From RXOA01 sp964547105 (GTDB lineage Bacteria; Bipolaricaulota; Bipolaricaulia; UBA7950; UBA9294), in the NCBI GenBank assembly GCA_964547105.1, contig CAZJLO010000015.1, positions 1-41,052 on the forward strand: a stretch of DNA of 41,052 nt, given 5' to 3'. Below are positions 16,001 through 24,669 of the stretch, piece by piece (within the stretch, counting starts at the first letter, position 1; the number at the start of each line of letters is the position of its first letter). Both the position numbers and the translations under genes were made by a program. The notes under the pieces were generated by a model. It saw nothing but the letters and a program-made list of their open reading frames with translations. It ran no database searches and was not told the origin of the DNA.

Positions 16001-16786
16001 CTAGCGTCCAGCCGAATCTTCGAGCGATCGGCCCCACGCCGGCCCCGCACGCCCGGTGGCGATCCAGTGTGCCCAGTCAGGGAACCCATTCCGAGCAGCC
16101 TCTTCCGCGGCAGCACTCCAGTCGTACGCGACTGCGATGAACTCTACACCGACTCCTTTCGGCCCAACTTCAACAATCGCGTAGCGCGCGTGCGGGGTTC
16201 CGTTCTCGACCGCGTGGTCTACAGGAACGTCATCCGAGTACGCCGGACATCCGACACTGCCGGGATTGATCAGCGTGTGCCCGTCGGGAAGCGTCGAGAT
16301 TCGCGGCAGATGGTCGTGCCCGCAGAGAATGATCGGGCTCAGATCATCGTTCAGATCTGCTGCGATCTCTTCGGCCGTCGCCGAACGCATCGATCCATCC
16401 CCGCGGATGCGGCTGAGGAGATAGCCTGTCCGCTCCGACGGCCGGGCATGAAACGCGCTACAGCCATGGACCTCGCGGCGAACCAGCAGCATCCTCAACC
16501 AATCGATCGACTCGGCATCCAGTTGACCGACCGTCCAGCGAGCTGTCGGCGATATCGCCGTGCCCAAAGCCGCTTCCACCAGGATCAGATCCTCGTTGCC
16601 GGAAACCGTCGGCCAGCCGTACTTCCTCAGCCGCTCCGCAACGGGGCGGGGATCGAACGGCCCGTACAGGGAATCCCCGAGGTTGATCACATCGGAGACT
16701 CCGCGCCGCTCCAGGTCGGCAACAACGGCATCCAGTGCTCGCGCGTTGCCGTGGATGTCGGAAACAGCGGCGAATCGACTTCTCAT
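16001..16786 (-). CDS. Calcineurin-like metallophosphoesterase (YfcE/MJ0936 type)
   Basis: 261 residues with all metal-binding blocks in order: 'VSDIHGNARAL' at about 8, 'VINLGDSLYGP' at 33, 'VSGNEDLI' near 61, 'ILCGHDHLPRI' near 150 and 'LINPGSVGCP' near 170. These two-metal enzymes cut phosphodiesters or phosphomonoesters; close relatives act on cyclic nucleotides, bis(p-nitrophenyl) phosphate or Ap4A in tests, so the substrate is open. ATG follows AAGGAGCTGGT, and the stop of the upstream gene lies inside that ribosome site, so the two are likely one operon. Confidence 0.9.
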   Translation of the reverse strand: MRSRFAAVSDIHGNARALDAVVADLERRGVSDVINLGDSLYGPFDPRPVAERLRKYGWPTVSGNEDLILVEAALGTAISPTARWTVGQLDAESIDWLRMLLVRREVHGCSAFHARPSERTGYLLSRIRGDGSMRSATAEEIAADLNDDLSPIILCGHDHLPRISTLPDGHTLINPGSVGCPAYSDDVPVDHAVENGTPHARYAIVEVGPKGVGVEFIAVAYDWSAAAEEAARNGFPDWAHWIATGRAGPAWGRSLEDSAGR

Positions 16787-16795
16787 ACCAGCTCC

Positions 16796-17290
16796 TTAGC
16801 GAACGCCGGGCACCCAACCGCCTCCACGCCCCGTCCCCTGACGAAGCCGCTCGATCCGCCGTCCGGCGCGGTGCCGGATGTGGCAGATGTTGCCGAGGTG
16901 CTCTTCACGCGCGAGAGCGTCAACCCGTGAAAGCCTGAGGGGATAACGGATCCACAGTCCGGACCTGGGGGCTACAAGCTCGCCTAAAGGATCGCAGGTC
17001 GCAAGGATGCCCGCCTTGGAGTAGACATTCTTGGGTCTCAGTTTCGTCGGGTCGCCGAGAGGGTCAATGCTGAGCGCCGGATGCCGATTGACCCGAACTC
17101 CCCGCGACGTGGACACCTCTTGGGAAGGCGATGAGTAGAGCTCAGCATGGAACACGCCGTGATGCCCGGCGGCCCAGGACCTGTTCCGATCCGAGGAATT
17201 GGCCCAAAGCCAATCGAGACATGCCCCGATTGCCTCTCGGAGCATCTTCGGCGCTTCCTGGAACCGCAAAAGGACAACATTGTCGACCAT
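16796..17290 (-). CDS. Hypothetical protein upstream of the metallophosphoesterase
   Basis: 164 residues from ATG 17288-17290 with AAGGA seven bases upstream. It contains 'VVLLRFQEAPKMLREAIGACLDWLW', then 'GHHGVFHAELYSSPSQE' and 'PLGDPTKLRPKNVYSKAGILATCDPLGELVAPRSG', and has an Arg-rich C-terminus. I know no family with this pattern. Support for a real gene: ribosome site, TAA placed in the Shine-Dalgarno of the next gene, same strand. Codons look like those of neighbours. The loose, basic C-terminus is a caution. Confidence 0.5.
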   Translation of the reverse strand: MVDNVVLLRFQEAPKMLREAIGACLDWLWANSSDRNRSWAAGHHGVFHAELYSSPSQEVSTSRGVRVNRHPALSIDPLGDPTKLRPKNVYSKAGILATCDPLGELVAPRSGLWIRYPLRLSRVDALAREEHLGNICHIRHRAGRRIERLRQGTGRGGGWVPGVR

Positions 17291-17612
17291 GACAACTTCC
17301 TTCAACGTATCGACCGCAAGCCAAACGCGGGGCCGTGAAGAGGGCAGGACCAAGATCGGGATCGAAGTCGCTGATGTGATGATAACGACAGCAATCCACC
17401 TACAGCAATCTCTCGCCGAACGAGAAGAACACATAACGCCGTGCAGATCAGAAGAATCGCTCAGAACAGCCACACACCACCCTCAATCGCGGCATCCTTC
17501 CGAGTGTTTCAGGGCAGGTCCGCGCGTGCCGTCTCCGTCAACTCGCCGGGGCGAGACGCAAGAGAGACGACTCCGGTCAAGAGTGGAGTATTCCGCGTGC
17601 GAGGTGAGTTCA
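17291..17612. promoter_or_regulatory. Divergent intergenic region
   Basis: About 320 bases between two divergent genes. On the minus strand TATCAT lies near 17380 and is preceded by two direct copies of GATTGCTGT (17388-17396 and 17402-17410, period 14), a possible activator site. GAGGTGA at 17601-17607 is the ribosome site of the plus-strand gene. Confidence 0.3.
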
Positions 17613-19433
17613 TTGCGAAAAGAATTGGCAGTCGTGGCAGTCGCGCTGTGTCTTCTCGTCGGCGGGGCGGCAATCGGAGGCCCGGATCTCTCCGATGGAG
17701 TATCCGTTCTGATACTTCTTGCCGAACCGTACGGAGCCAACACGATGCTCTGGTTGCACCAGTTCGAGCGACTCGGCTGGAATGTGACCTTGACCGGGCT
17801 CAAGGAGACTGTCCGCAATTGCAGCTCGCTGTGCACGCCGCTCGACGTTGATGTGACCCTGGATCATCTCGAAGGGATCGATGCATTCGATGCCATCGTC
17901 GTCTCTACCACCCCCGGAACGTTCAGCTATATGCCCGTTCCCGCCGCCGATCTCCGGGGCAGTGAAACCGCTCTTTCGATCGTTCGGGAAGCCGATGCGG
18001 CCAATCTGACGCTCTACACGAGTTGCGCGGGGCTGCTTGTTTTCGGCGAGGCAGGGATTCTTGCCGGCCGCACAGTCGTATGCCATCCGCGAATCAATGA
18101 GGACCCGGTGTTGGTTGGGGCAGATCGCATACCGGGAGGTCAGTCTCAGCTTCCGATCATCGACGGAAACCTCGTCACCAGCACAAGCGGACGGTTCTTC
18201 GCTCAGGAGATTCCCGAGGCCATCGCTCGTTCGCTTGACAGGAGCGGCTCTATGCCCGGCTCTCTCGAAGAGGTTCGAGCCGTTGACCTTTTCCTGGACC
18301 GGACCGCTCTGGAACTCCCCGGTCCGGCCACAAGCAGCTGGTCGTTGGGAGCCGCAGGCACGGAAGGGATCCTCGGACTGTGCCCGATGGAGGAAGGATT
18401 TGTCGCCGTGGGGTACACGTCTTCCGCTCCGGGAAGGTCCGTCGATCTGTTGGTGATCCGGTGCGATCTAGAGGGACGCGTGCTCTGGGCGCGTGCAGTC
18501 GGCGGACCCGGTCGGGACTACGGGCAGGCCGTTTGCCGCAGACAAGGTGGTGGGATCGCCGTGGCCGGCTATACAACCTCGGCAGGAGAAGGCTGCGAGG
18601 ATATCTGGTTGGTCGCGCTGGACATCGACGGGAATGTCGAATGGATGAGCACTTTCGGTGCAGCGGGGCCGGACATGGGTTTCGGCGTGGCAGCCATGCC
18701 GGATGGTGGGTTGGCGATCTGCGGGAATACGGCGGAAGACACGAATACGCCATCCGATCTTCTTGTGATGCGAACCGATGCATTCGGACAGGCCCTCTGG
18801 ACCTCAACGATCGCTCGCCCGGGGATGGAGCGAGGTCACGCCATCGCGCGCGGCGCGAACGGTGACCTGTTCGTAACCGGAGGAACGACGTCCGGCAACG
18901 CCGGGAACTACGATATGCTGATTGTTTCGCTTTCCCCCGACGGGGAGGTCAACTGGCAATCGGATTACGGATTCCCTCAATTCGACGTCGGGCATGATCT
19001 TGTAGTGTCATCCTCCGGAGATATCTTCGTATCCGGATACGGGGATCAAGAAGGACTCGACACCAACAACGTCTTGGTCACTCGCTATACCTCAACGGGC
19101 GATCGGTGCTGGGCAAGACGGATTGGAGAAGGCCGGAGATTCGAGTACGGAGATGCGATCCTCGAGCTGGACGACGGAAGCCTTCTCGTGTGTGGCGCCA
19201 AGACTTCGGGAACATCCGCCGATCTAGATCTCCTCCTGCTGCGAGTCACGCAGGACGGCGAAACGCTCTGGGAGGCCACGCTCGGCAATGAGGGTTCGAA
19301 TGAGTGGGCCTCCGCGCTGTGCCAGCTTCCCTCAGGCAGAATCATCGTCGCCGGCCACACGCTCTCCGGGAACGCCGGATCGCACGACGCGTTGTTCTTG
19401 GTCATCGATGAGGACGCCCAAACCGCTCCGTAG
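17613..19433 (+). CDS. Secreted DJ-1/PfpI-domain protein fused to a seven-repeat beta-propeller
   Basis: 606 residues from TTG 17613 (GAGGTGA five bases upstream). A signal peptide is at residues 1-22 ('LAVVAVALCLLVGGAAIGG'). Residues about 30-215 form a DJ-1/PfpI (class I amidotransferase-like) domain: 'VLILLAEPYGAN', 'FDAIVVSTTPGTF', the nucleophile elbow 'LYTSCAGLLVFGEAGIL' with its Cys, and 'GRTVVCHP'. Residues about 235-600 are seven repeats of roughly 52 residues, each opening with Trp and carrying 'DGG-x-x-x-x-G-x-T-S' then 'D-x-L-x-x-x-x-D-x-x-G'. Seven is the common blade number for a closed propeller. DJ-1 proteins include chaperones, glyoxalases and peptidase-like enzymes, mostly cytoplasmic. 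The role of this fusion is unknown. Confidence 0.85.
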   Translation: MRKELAVVAVALCLLVGGAAIGGPDLSDGVSVLILLAEPYGANTMLWLHQFERLGWNVTLTGLKETVRNCSSLCTPLDVDVTLDHLEGIDAFDAIVVSTTPGTFSYMPVPAADLRGSETALSIVREADAANLTLYTSCAGLLVFGEAGILAGRTVVCHPRINEDPVLVGADRIPGGQSQLPIIDGNLVTSTSGRFFAQEIPEAIARSLDRSGSMPGSLEEVRAVDLFLDRTALELPGPATSSWSLGAAGTEGILGLCPMEEGFVAVGYTSSAPGRSVDLLVIRCDLEGRVLWARAVGGPGRDYGQAVCRRQGGGIAVAGYTTSAGEGCEDIWLVALDIDGNVEWMSTFGAAGPDMGFGVAAMPDGGLAICGNTAEDTNTPSDLLVMRTDAFGQALWTSTIARPGMERGHAIARGANGDLFVTGGTTSGNAGNYDMLIVSLSPDGEVNWQSDYGFPQFDVGHDLVVSSSGDIFVSGYGDQEGLDTNNVLVTRYTSTGDRCWARRIGEGRRFEYGDAILELDDGSLLVCGAKTSGTSADLDLLLLRVTQDGETLWEATLGNEGSNEWASALCQLPSGRIIVAGHTLSGNAGSHDALFLVIDEDAQTAP

Positions 19434-19919
19434 GTATCTCCCGGATTCCAACTGACGGGGGTCCCGATCCTCCGATCGTTTGCTGTGTCGTAAGGATCTC
19501 GTGACAGGCGGCGGGATCTTGATCCCGCCGCCATCGAATCCTGCGATCACATCTTCATCGTGCATGGGCCCATGCCGTCAAGCGAGACACCGATGCGCGA
19601 CGAATCCCTGATCGATGGTGGAAGAGACACGGGGCATGACTCGGATCTCTCGGAGAACTGAAGAGGAGGTAGCGATGCGTCACGCCATCGTCGTTGCGTG
19701 GAACGCTGGAGATCTCCTGCAGCCTACTCACAGATGTGGCCACTCCCCCGGCGTGGCTCACGCTGGGCGACCCAGCGAACGATCCTGTGTCGGACCGCCG
19801 AATGGACTGCACCCTGATTTTCGCGCGCAAGGTTGCGGGGATCCCCGGACCCTCAGCATGAATCGCGCGCGACCGAAGATCTCAGCCGCCTTCCCCACAT
19901 TTCGGGACCTGCTACACCT
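19434..19919. other. Intergenic region with a terminator-like hairpin
   Basis: About 490 bases with no supported gene between the DJ-1/propeller gene and the MarR remnant. The hairpin at 19507-19532 is the only feature. Confidence 0.5.
19507..19532 (+). terminator. Terminator-like hairpin after the DJ-1/propeller gene
   Basis: GGCGGCGGGA (19507-19516) pairs perfectly with TCCCGCCGCC (19523-19532) around a six-base loop. No T-run follows, so it may act as an RNA-stabilising hairpin instead. Confidence 0.5.
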
Positions 19920-20353
19920 TCCCGGCGGGCCTTCCCGATCGTAGGTCCCGGCGGGGCGATCTCCGTCGATCAAGCTCCCGGGAAGCACCGTCAGCCGGTC
20001 GAGAATCCGCTCGGGGAGTCCCGCAAGTTCCGCGTATTCTCTGCCGGGCTGGGGCGCCCGCGGATCCTGATCGATGGAGCTCAGCTCCGCCTCCACCGCA
20101 GACCGCAAGTCAATGGCTCTCTGTGTGAGAAACACCCTCGAGATCCGGCAGTCATACGAATCGGGCCGTCGCTCGCCCCCCACCCCCCGTTGACCAGATG
20201 CTTGAGCATGTTGGCGATGCTCGCTTTGCTGCCACCGACGGCTCGTGCCAGCTCGGATCGAGAGCGCCCGTCCTCCACCCAGAGGTGTTGAAGGATGCGG
20301 CGAAGTCTCCAGTGCAGCGGCCGCGAGACTACAGCATCCTGATCCACGAGCAC
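19920..20353 (-). pseudogene. MarR-type regulator paralogue with a frameshift in a G-run
   Basis: The first part, from the GTG at 20353 or the better-spaced GTG at 20347 (after GAGGAGG), reads 'LHWRLRRILQHLWVEDGRSRSELARAVGGSKASIANMLKHLVNGGWG'. The second part, in another frame, reads 'ERRPDSYDCRISRVFLTQRAIDLRSAVEAELSSIDQD'. Together they follow the intact regulator at 30017-30529 from its residue 38 to its C-terminus. The frames meet at a C6-A-C6 tract (20176-20188), a G-run on the coding strand; one more G, or two fewer, would restore the gene. The natural stop is also missing. It is either a pseudogene, a slippage-switched gene or a sequencing error. Confidence 0.75.
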
Positions 20354-20553
20354 CTCCTCTCAGCCTTGCTGTCTCACCGACAGTCACTGCCGGGACACGC
20401 GGCCGCAATGTGAAGAAGACGGCGGTTCGGCAAGTTCATCCGGGAGTCTGCTGAACCTGCCCACGCCTCACTCGCGATCTGCATCCCGGAGTGGGGCGGG
20501 GCTGGCGCCGTGGCTGGATTCCCGAAGCGGCCGGTGCCCGTCCTGGTATTCGC

Positions 20554-20559
20554 TATACT
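20554..20559 (+). promoter_or_regulatory. -10 element of the GntR fusion gene, leaderless layout
   Basis: TATACT ends 11 bases before the ATG, so transcription would begin about five bases before the start codon. No ribosome site is present and no clear -35 is seen. Confidence 0.4.
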
Positions 20560-20570
20560 GAACCTCGAAC

Positions 20571-22007
20571 ATGAACAGCAGGCAGGGGCGAATCGAACGG
20601 AGAAGCGGTGTTCCTTTGTATCGTCAGGTCGCCGCGGTTCTGCGAGAACGAATCGAGAGTGGTGTGTTCCGTCCCGGGGAGAGAATCCCGACGGAGTACG
20701 AGTTGTGCGACGAATTCGGAATCAGCCGCATCTCGATCCGCCAGGCATTGGGCGAGTTGGTTCATGAAGGGTTGCTCAGCCGCCGGCAGGGAAGCGGGAC
20801 GTACGTGAGACCGGAGATCGGCTTTGCCGCACGGACTGTAACGGTTGTCGTCACCGAGGACCCGTGGATTTCCCCGCTCGAAGCATCCGTCGCGGCGTTC
20901 AATCGCGATCATCCCTCTTCGGCACTCCAGCTGCAGGTCGAAGTCCTCGGGCGACCTCAGCTGCGACGCAACATCCTCGCCGCCGTGGGCCGAGGAGAGG
21001 CTCCGGATCTTGCGCTTGTGGATTGGCCTTGGGTTGTGGAGTTCGCGGATCTCCACTTCCTCTATTCTCTTGAAGATCTCGACACAGCGTGGGTGAAGGA
21101 ATTCCGCAAGGATCTCTTTCCGGTATTCGCCGACAAAGATCACTCGCCGATGTTCGGCGTCCAACCCGAAGCCAATGTCTCGATCATTTGGTATCGCCGC
21201 GACTGGCTGGAGGAAGCGGGTATGGTCCCTCCATCCACGTGGGAGGAATTCGTCGATGCAGCAATACGTCTTCGTCGGGGGACTCATCCTTCTGTTGCCT
21301 TCTGCGGAGGGACAATCGCCGGGGAAACAGCCACCTACCAGCTCCTCCCCTTCCTGTGGGCAGCGGGCGCACAGCTTCTCTCAGGGAAAGGCGCCGGCCT
21401 CGGAAAGCATGCTGTGACCGCGCTTCAGTTTCTTGTCGACCTCGTCCACGTCTATCATGTTGCCCCCGCTGAAGCTGCTTACTTCTCTTGGGATCAGCCG
21501 GCACGGATGTTCGCTGCAGGGCAAGTCGCGTTCTCCGTCGGCGGAAGCTACGAGAAGCCCCTTATCCAACAACTGGCAGGATGGGATGAAGAAGCGTTCG
21601 AGCGCCGCGTCGGGTACATGCCAATCCCAGCGCCCCAAGGCAAGCCCCCGGCAACGCTGGCAGGCGGGATGGCATTTGTCGTATTCAAGCAGTCTCCTCA
21701 TCCGCGACATGCATTCGAGATTGTCAAACGCGTTGCCAGCCCAGGGATCATGCGTGCGTTCTGTTCCCGCAGTGGGCGCTGCCCGACACGGCTGTCGACA
21801 GCGAGATCACTTCACCCTGTGGGGGATCGTTTCTCACGGGAGATCGCCGGACTGCTTGACAGCGCGCGCCCCCGCCCGGCGATCGCTGAGTATTCGAGAG
21901 TCTCCGAGCAGTTTCAGCTGATGGTGGAAAGCGCGATCACGAAGCAGCTGGAACCGCAGCAAGCCGTCGATCGTGCGAGAGAGATCATCCGAATCTTGAC
22001 CTGTTGA
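20571..22007 (+). CDS. GntR-family regulator fused to a sugar-binding-protein domain
   Basis: 478 residues. Residues 1-78 are a GntR winged helix ('PLYRQVAAVLRERIESGVFRPGERIPTEYELCDEFGISRISIRQAL', 'EGLLSRRQGSGTYV'). From about 88 to the end it resembles a family 1 extracellular sugar-binding protein: 'PDLALVDWPWVVEFAD', 'VSIIWYRRDWLEEAGMVPPSTWEEFVDAA', 'QPARMFAAGQVAFSVGGSY', 'ATLAGGMAFVVFKQSPHPRHAFEIVK'. There is no signal peptide, so the binding domain acts in the cytoplasm as the sensor, in place of the usual UTRA or FCD domain. It precedes an ABC importer operon on the same strand and very likely controls it through the palindrome at 22078-22095. Fusions of this type exist in databases, but I know of no worked-out example. 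Confidence 0.88.
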   Translation: MNSRQGRIERRSGVPLYRQVAAVLRERIESGVFRPGERIPTEYELCDEFGISRISIRQALGELVHEGLLSRRQGSGTYVRPEIGFAARTVTVVVTEDPWISPLEASVAAFNRDHPSSALQLQVEVLGRPQLRRNILAAVGRGEAPDLALVDWPWVVEFADLHFLYSLEDLDTAWVKEFRKDLFPVFADKDHSPMFGVQPEANVSIIWYRRDWLEEAGMVPPSTWEEFVDAAIRLRRGTHPSVAFCGGTIAGETATYQLLPFLWAAGAQLLSGKGAGLGKHAVTALQFLVDLVHVYHVAPAEAAYFSWDQPARMFAAGQVAFSVGGSYEKPLIQQLAGWDEEAFERRVGYMPIPAPQGKPPATLAGGMAFVVFKQSPHPRHAFEIVKRVASPGIMRAFCSRSGRCPTRLSTARSLHPVGDRFSREIAGLLDSARPRPAIAEYSRVSEQFQLMVESAITKQLEPQQAVDRAREIIRILTC

Positions 22008-22077
22008 TGCGCCGGGAGAGTTGCCTTCTTCGCTCATGTATGGTAGCGTAGGTATGAGTTGAAGGTTTTTGTTCTTC

Positions 22078-22095
22078 TATTTGTTATAACAAATA
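22078..22095. promoter_or_regulatory. Perfect 18-bp palindromic operator over an extended -10
   Basis: TATTTGTTATAACAAATA is identical to its reverse complement. Inside it, TG-T-TATAAC (22082-22090) is an extended -10 element, with TTGAAG upstream at 22059-22064. It lies in an A/T-rich island about 175 bases before the binding-protein gene. GntR-family operators are dimeric palindromes, so this is the probable site of the fused regulator. Confidence 0.7.
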
Positions 22096-22201
22096 ACCTC
22101 TTCTATCCATCGCCATCTCTCATCGTCTACTGCAGAGAGAAGAGCAAAGACTGCGTCAAGATAAACGGTGTTGGGCCTTGACGAACGAAGTCTAGGAGGT
22201 G

Positions 22202-22291
22202 ATGGACGGCCGGATATTGCACATGCGAGATTGGACACTCATGCAAAAGGGACTCAGGGAGGTGTGTTCATGCGTATGCTACGCAACGTAG
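22202..22291 (+). CDS. Possible 29-residue leader ORF overlapping the binding-protein start
   Basis: ATG at 22202 follows AGGAGG by only two bases. The frame runs 29 codons, has four Cys near its end (CSCVCYAT with one just before), and stops 22 bases inside the binding-protein gene in another frame. Translation of it could affect initiation downstream. Short spacing and no family make it doubtful. Confidence 0.2.
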   Translation: MDGRILHMRDWTLMQKGLREVCSCVCYAT

Positions 22292-23601
22292 TTCTTGTTG
22301 GGTTGGTGATTCTGGGCCTTGCAGTAATTGGAACTGCGCAAACAGTCATCGAATTCTGGACGACGGACAATGAACCGGCTCGTGTCACGGTCTACGAGGA
22401 TGTTGCAGCTCGATTCATGGCGGAGAACCCGGGCATCGAAGTGCAAATCGTCCCGATTGAGGAAGCAGGGATTGGTCAGAGAATCGCGACCGCCGTTGCC
22501 GCCGGAGATCTTCCTGACATTATTCGGATGGGGATCGAGCGGGTTGCCGTATTCGCCGCTGACGGCTTGCTCGATGAAGATGCCGCCGAGGCGGTGATTG
22601 ACAGCATCGGCGTGGCGGACTTCCGAGTTGGGCCGTTGGCGATGGTCGTGAATCCTGCTACGGGCAAGTACGCGGCTGTTCCGTACGACGGTTGGATTCA
22701 GGCGATCTGGTATCGCACCGACGCCTTCCTCGATCTGGCACTGACCCCGCCCGTTTCCTGGGCGGACATCAATGCGGCCGTGGATGCTCTACCGGGATAC
22801 GGAAACCTGTTGTACGGACTGACACTGGGTACGGATCCTGGCCAGAACTACGGTCACCAGGTCTTCGAGCAAGTTGCCATCTCGAACGATGCTTGGCCTT
22901 TCGATGCAGAAGGCAACGTCACAATGGACACCCCGGAGATGATCCAAGCTCTGGATTTCTATACAAGCCTCCAACGCGGCGCCGTCCCTGGCCCACAGTA
23001 TTGGCGTGGGGCTCGCGAGGCCTACGAGCTCGATCAATCGGCTATGCTTTTCTACAGCACCTACATCATGGACGATCTCGATGAGGGATCCGGGCTCGAG
23101 GTAGGCGGCAGCGTCGAGATCGCGGTACAAGATCTCGCGCAGAAAACTGGGTTTGCCTCTCAGATGGTCGGGCCGCGTGGTTCGGCATCGTATGGGCAGC
23201 TCGTCACCCTCGGAATCATGCGGGGGGCCGATCAAGCTGCACAAGCTGTCGTCGAGTACTTCCTCACGGATGCCTACATCGATGTTCTGGCTCTTGCTCC
23301 GTTCGGCAAAGTGCCCGTGCTGGAAAGCGCGGTGGCTGGATGGAAGGAGCTGAGTCCGTTCTTCGCCTACTACTCCGACGAAACCCTGAACCAGATTGCC
23401 AACGGGTTCGACACAATGCAACGGTGGCTGTTCCGCCCTGACTACGATCCGGTCGAACGCGCGGTGATCGGTGACATCGAGGGCCGCTTGCTGATCCCTC
23501 AGGTCATCAGCAATATCGCTCTTGAGGGCATCATGACGCCTGCAACCGGAGCTGCATGGCTGCAAGAGCAGGTCGAAGCGCTGTTGGCTGAACGGCAATA
23601 A
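22270..23601 (+). CDS. ABC transporter sugar-binding protein
   Basis: 443 residues, ATG after GGGAGGTG. A signal peptide (residues 1-22, 'VVLVGLVILGLAVIGTAQ') is cleaved near TAQ; there is no lipobox Cys. The mature protein has the family 1 binding-protein pattern: 'VIEFWTTDNEPARVTVYEDVAARFMAENPGIEVQIVPI', 'AAGDLPDIIRMG', 'AVPYDGWIQAIWYRTDAFLDLALTPPVSWADINAAV' and late Trp residues. It would capture a mono- or oligosaccharide or glycoside outside the membrane and hand it to the two permeases that follow. The fused regulator upstream carries a homologous domain. No ATPase gene is in the operon, so a shared MsiK-type ATPase is probably used. Confidence 0.92.
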   Translation: MRMLRNVVLVGLVILGLAVIGTAQTVIEFWTTDNEPARVTVYEDVAARFMAENPGIEVQIVPIEEAGIGQRIATAVAAGDLPDIIRMGIERVAVFAADGLLDEDAAEAVIDSIGVADFRVGPLAMVVNPATGKYAAVPYDGWIQAIWYRTDAFLDLALTPPVSWADINAAVDALPGYGNLLYGLTLGTDPGQNYGHQVFEQVAISNDAWPFDAEGNVTMDTPEMIQALDFYTSLQRGAVPGPQYWRGAREAYELDQSAMLFYSTYIMDDLDEGSGLEVGGSVEIAVQDLAQKTGFASQMVGPRGSASYGQLVTLGIMRGADQAAQAVVEYFLTDAYIDVLALAPFGKVPVLESAVAGWKELSPFFAYYSDETLNQIANGFDTMQRWLFRPDYDPVERAVIGDIEGRLLIPQVISNIALEGIMTPATGAAWLQEQVEALLAERQ

Positions 23602-23612
23602 CGTCCGTTCTT

Positions 23613-23645
23613 GGATGAGGGCGGGTGGCCCGCCCGCCCTCATCC
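23613..23645 (+). terminator. Hairpin between the binding-protein and first permease genes
   Basis: A 13-base perfect stem (23613-23625 with 23633-23645) around a seven-base loop, 11 bases after the binding-protein stop. Only a short T-run follows. Such hairpins commonly protect or partly terminate messages so that binding protein exceeds permease. Confidence 0.55.
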
Positions 23646-23707
23646 GGCTTTCAACAAGCAGCAACTTTGCGAAAGGATGGGGCAGGGATAAGTCGGAAGG
23701 AGAGGCC

Positions 23708-24661
23708 GTGAGGTTCCACAGGACAAGTCAACCACGCCTGCAGACCCATCGTGGTACGCTGCAGGCACAAGAGGCTAGACTTGCCTGGCTCCTTACGTCA
23801 CCCACATCGCTGATTGTCTTCAGTCTGATTCTGTTCCCGCTGGTGTTCAGCGTGTGGATCAGCTTCCACGATGTGACGCTTCGCAATCTGAACGACGTGT
23901 TTCACGCCCCATTCATCGGGTGGAAGAACTACGAGAACGTGGTGAATGACTTCGCGTTCAAGTTCCAGAGCACCCGTCAATGGGGAGCCGCGATCACAAG
24001 CATCGTCTACTCGTTCCTCTCGACGGCGGTGACCGTAATGATCGGCTTGCTTGCGGCTTTGTTGCTCAATCGCCCGTTCCGCGGACGAGGGTTGGCTCGT
24101 GCCGTGTTCTTGTTCCCGTACGTCGCTCCGATTGTGAGCGTCGCCTTTGTGTGGCGGTGGATTCTCGACCCACGTCCCTCAGGCGTGTTGAACGATCTAT
24201 TGCTGCGCCTCGGATGGATCGACTCACCTCAAGCGTACCTATCCACACGGGGACTGGCGCTCGTGTTGGTGATCGCGTTCACCGCGTGGAGATACTTCCC
24301 GTTCGCGATGCTCATGCTGCTGGCACGCCTGCAGGCGATCGATGGAACATTGTATGAAGCAGCCGGCGTCGACGGCGCCAATACGTGGAGAAAGTTCCGT
24401 CACATCACATTGCCGGAGCTCCGCTATGTTCTGGGATCGCTCTTCCTTCTCCGATTGATCTGGACATTCAACAAGTTTGACGACATCTACTTGTTGACCG
24501 GAGGAGGATACGGAACCAATGTGCTGCCTGTGTTGACGTATCAGTTCAGTTTTCGATCGTTCAACTTCGGAAAAGGGGCAGCCAATGCAATGATTCTATT
24601 GGTCATCCTCTTGGTGTTCATGCTGATTTATGTGGCAACCGTTATGCGGGCGAGGGACTAG
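23708..24661 (+). CDS. ABC sugar transporter permease (MalF-like)
   Basis: 317 residues from GTG 23708 with GGAAGGAG upstream. It has six hydrophobic segments: 'TSLIVFSLILFPLVFSVWISF', then four around residues 105-210, and 'AMILLVILLVFMLIYVATVM' at the end. The ATPase-docking EAA loop is 'EAAGVDGANTWRKFRHITLPEL' near residue 220. It forms the inner-membrane channel with the next gene product, eight bases downstream. Confidence 0.93.
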   Translation: MRFHRTSQPRLQTHRGTLQAQEARLAWLLTSPTSLIVFSLILFPLVFSVWISFHDVTLRNLNDVFHAPFIGWKNYENVVNDFAFKFQSTRQWGAAITSIVYSFLSTAVTVMIGLLAALLLNRPFRGRGLARAVFLFPYVAPIVSVAFVWRWILDPRPSGVLNDLLLRLGWIDSPQAYLSTRGLALVLVIAFTAWRYFPFAMLMLLARLQAIDGTLYEAAGVDGANTWRKFRHITLPELRYVLGSLFLLRLIWTFNKFDDIYLLTGGGYGTNVLPVLTYQFSFRSFNFGKGAANAMILLVILLVFMLIYVATVMRARD

Positions 24662-24669
24662 GAGGCGGC

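Noticed and set aside
15770..16930. A 386-codon plus-strand frame
   Set aside because: Antisense to the metallophosphoesterase and thioesterase genes, both with clear motifs.
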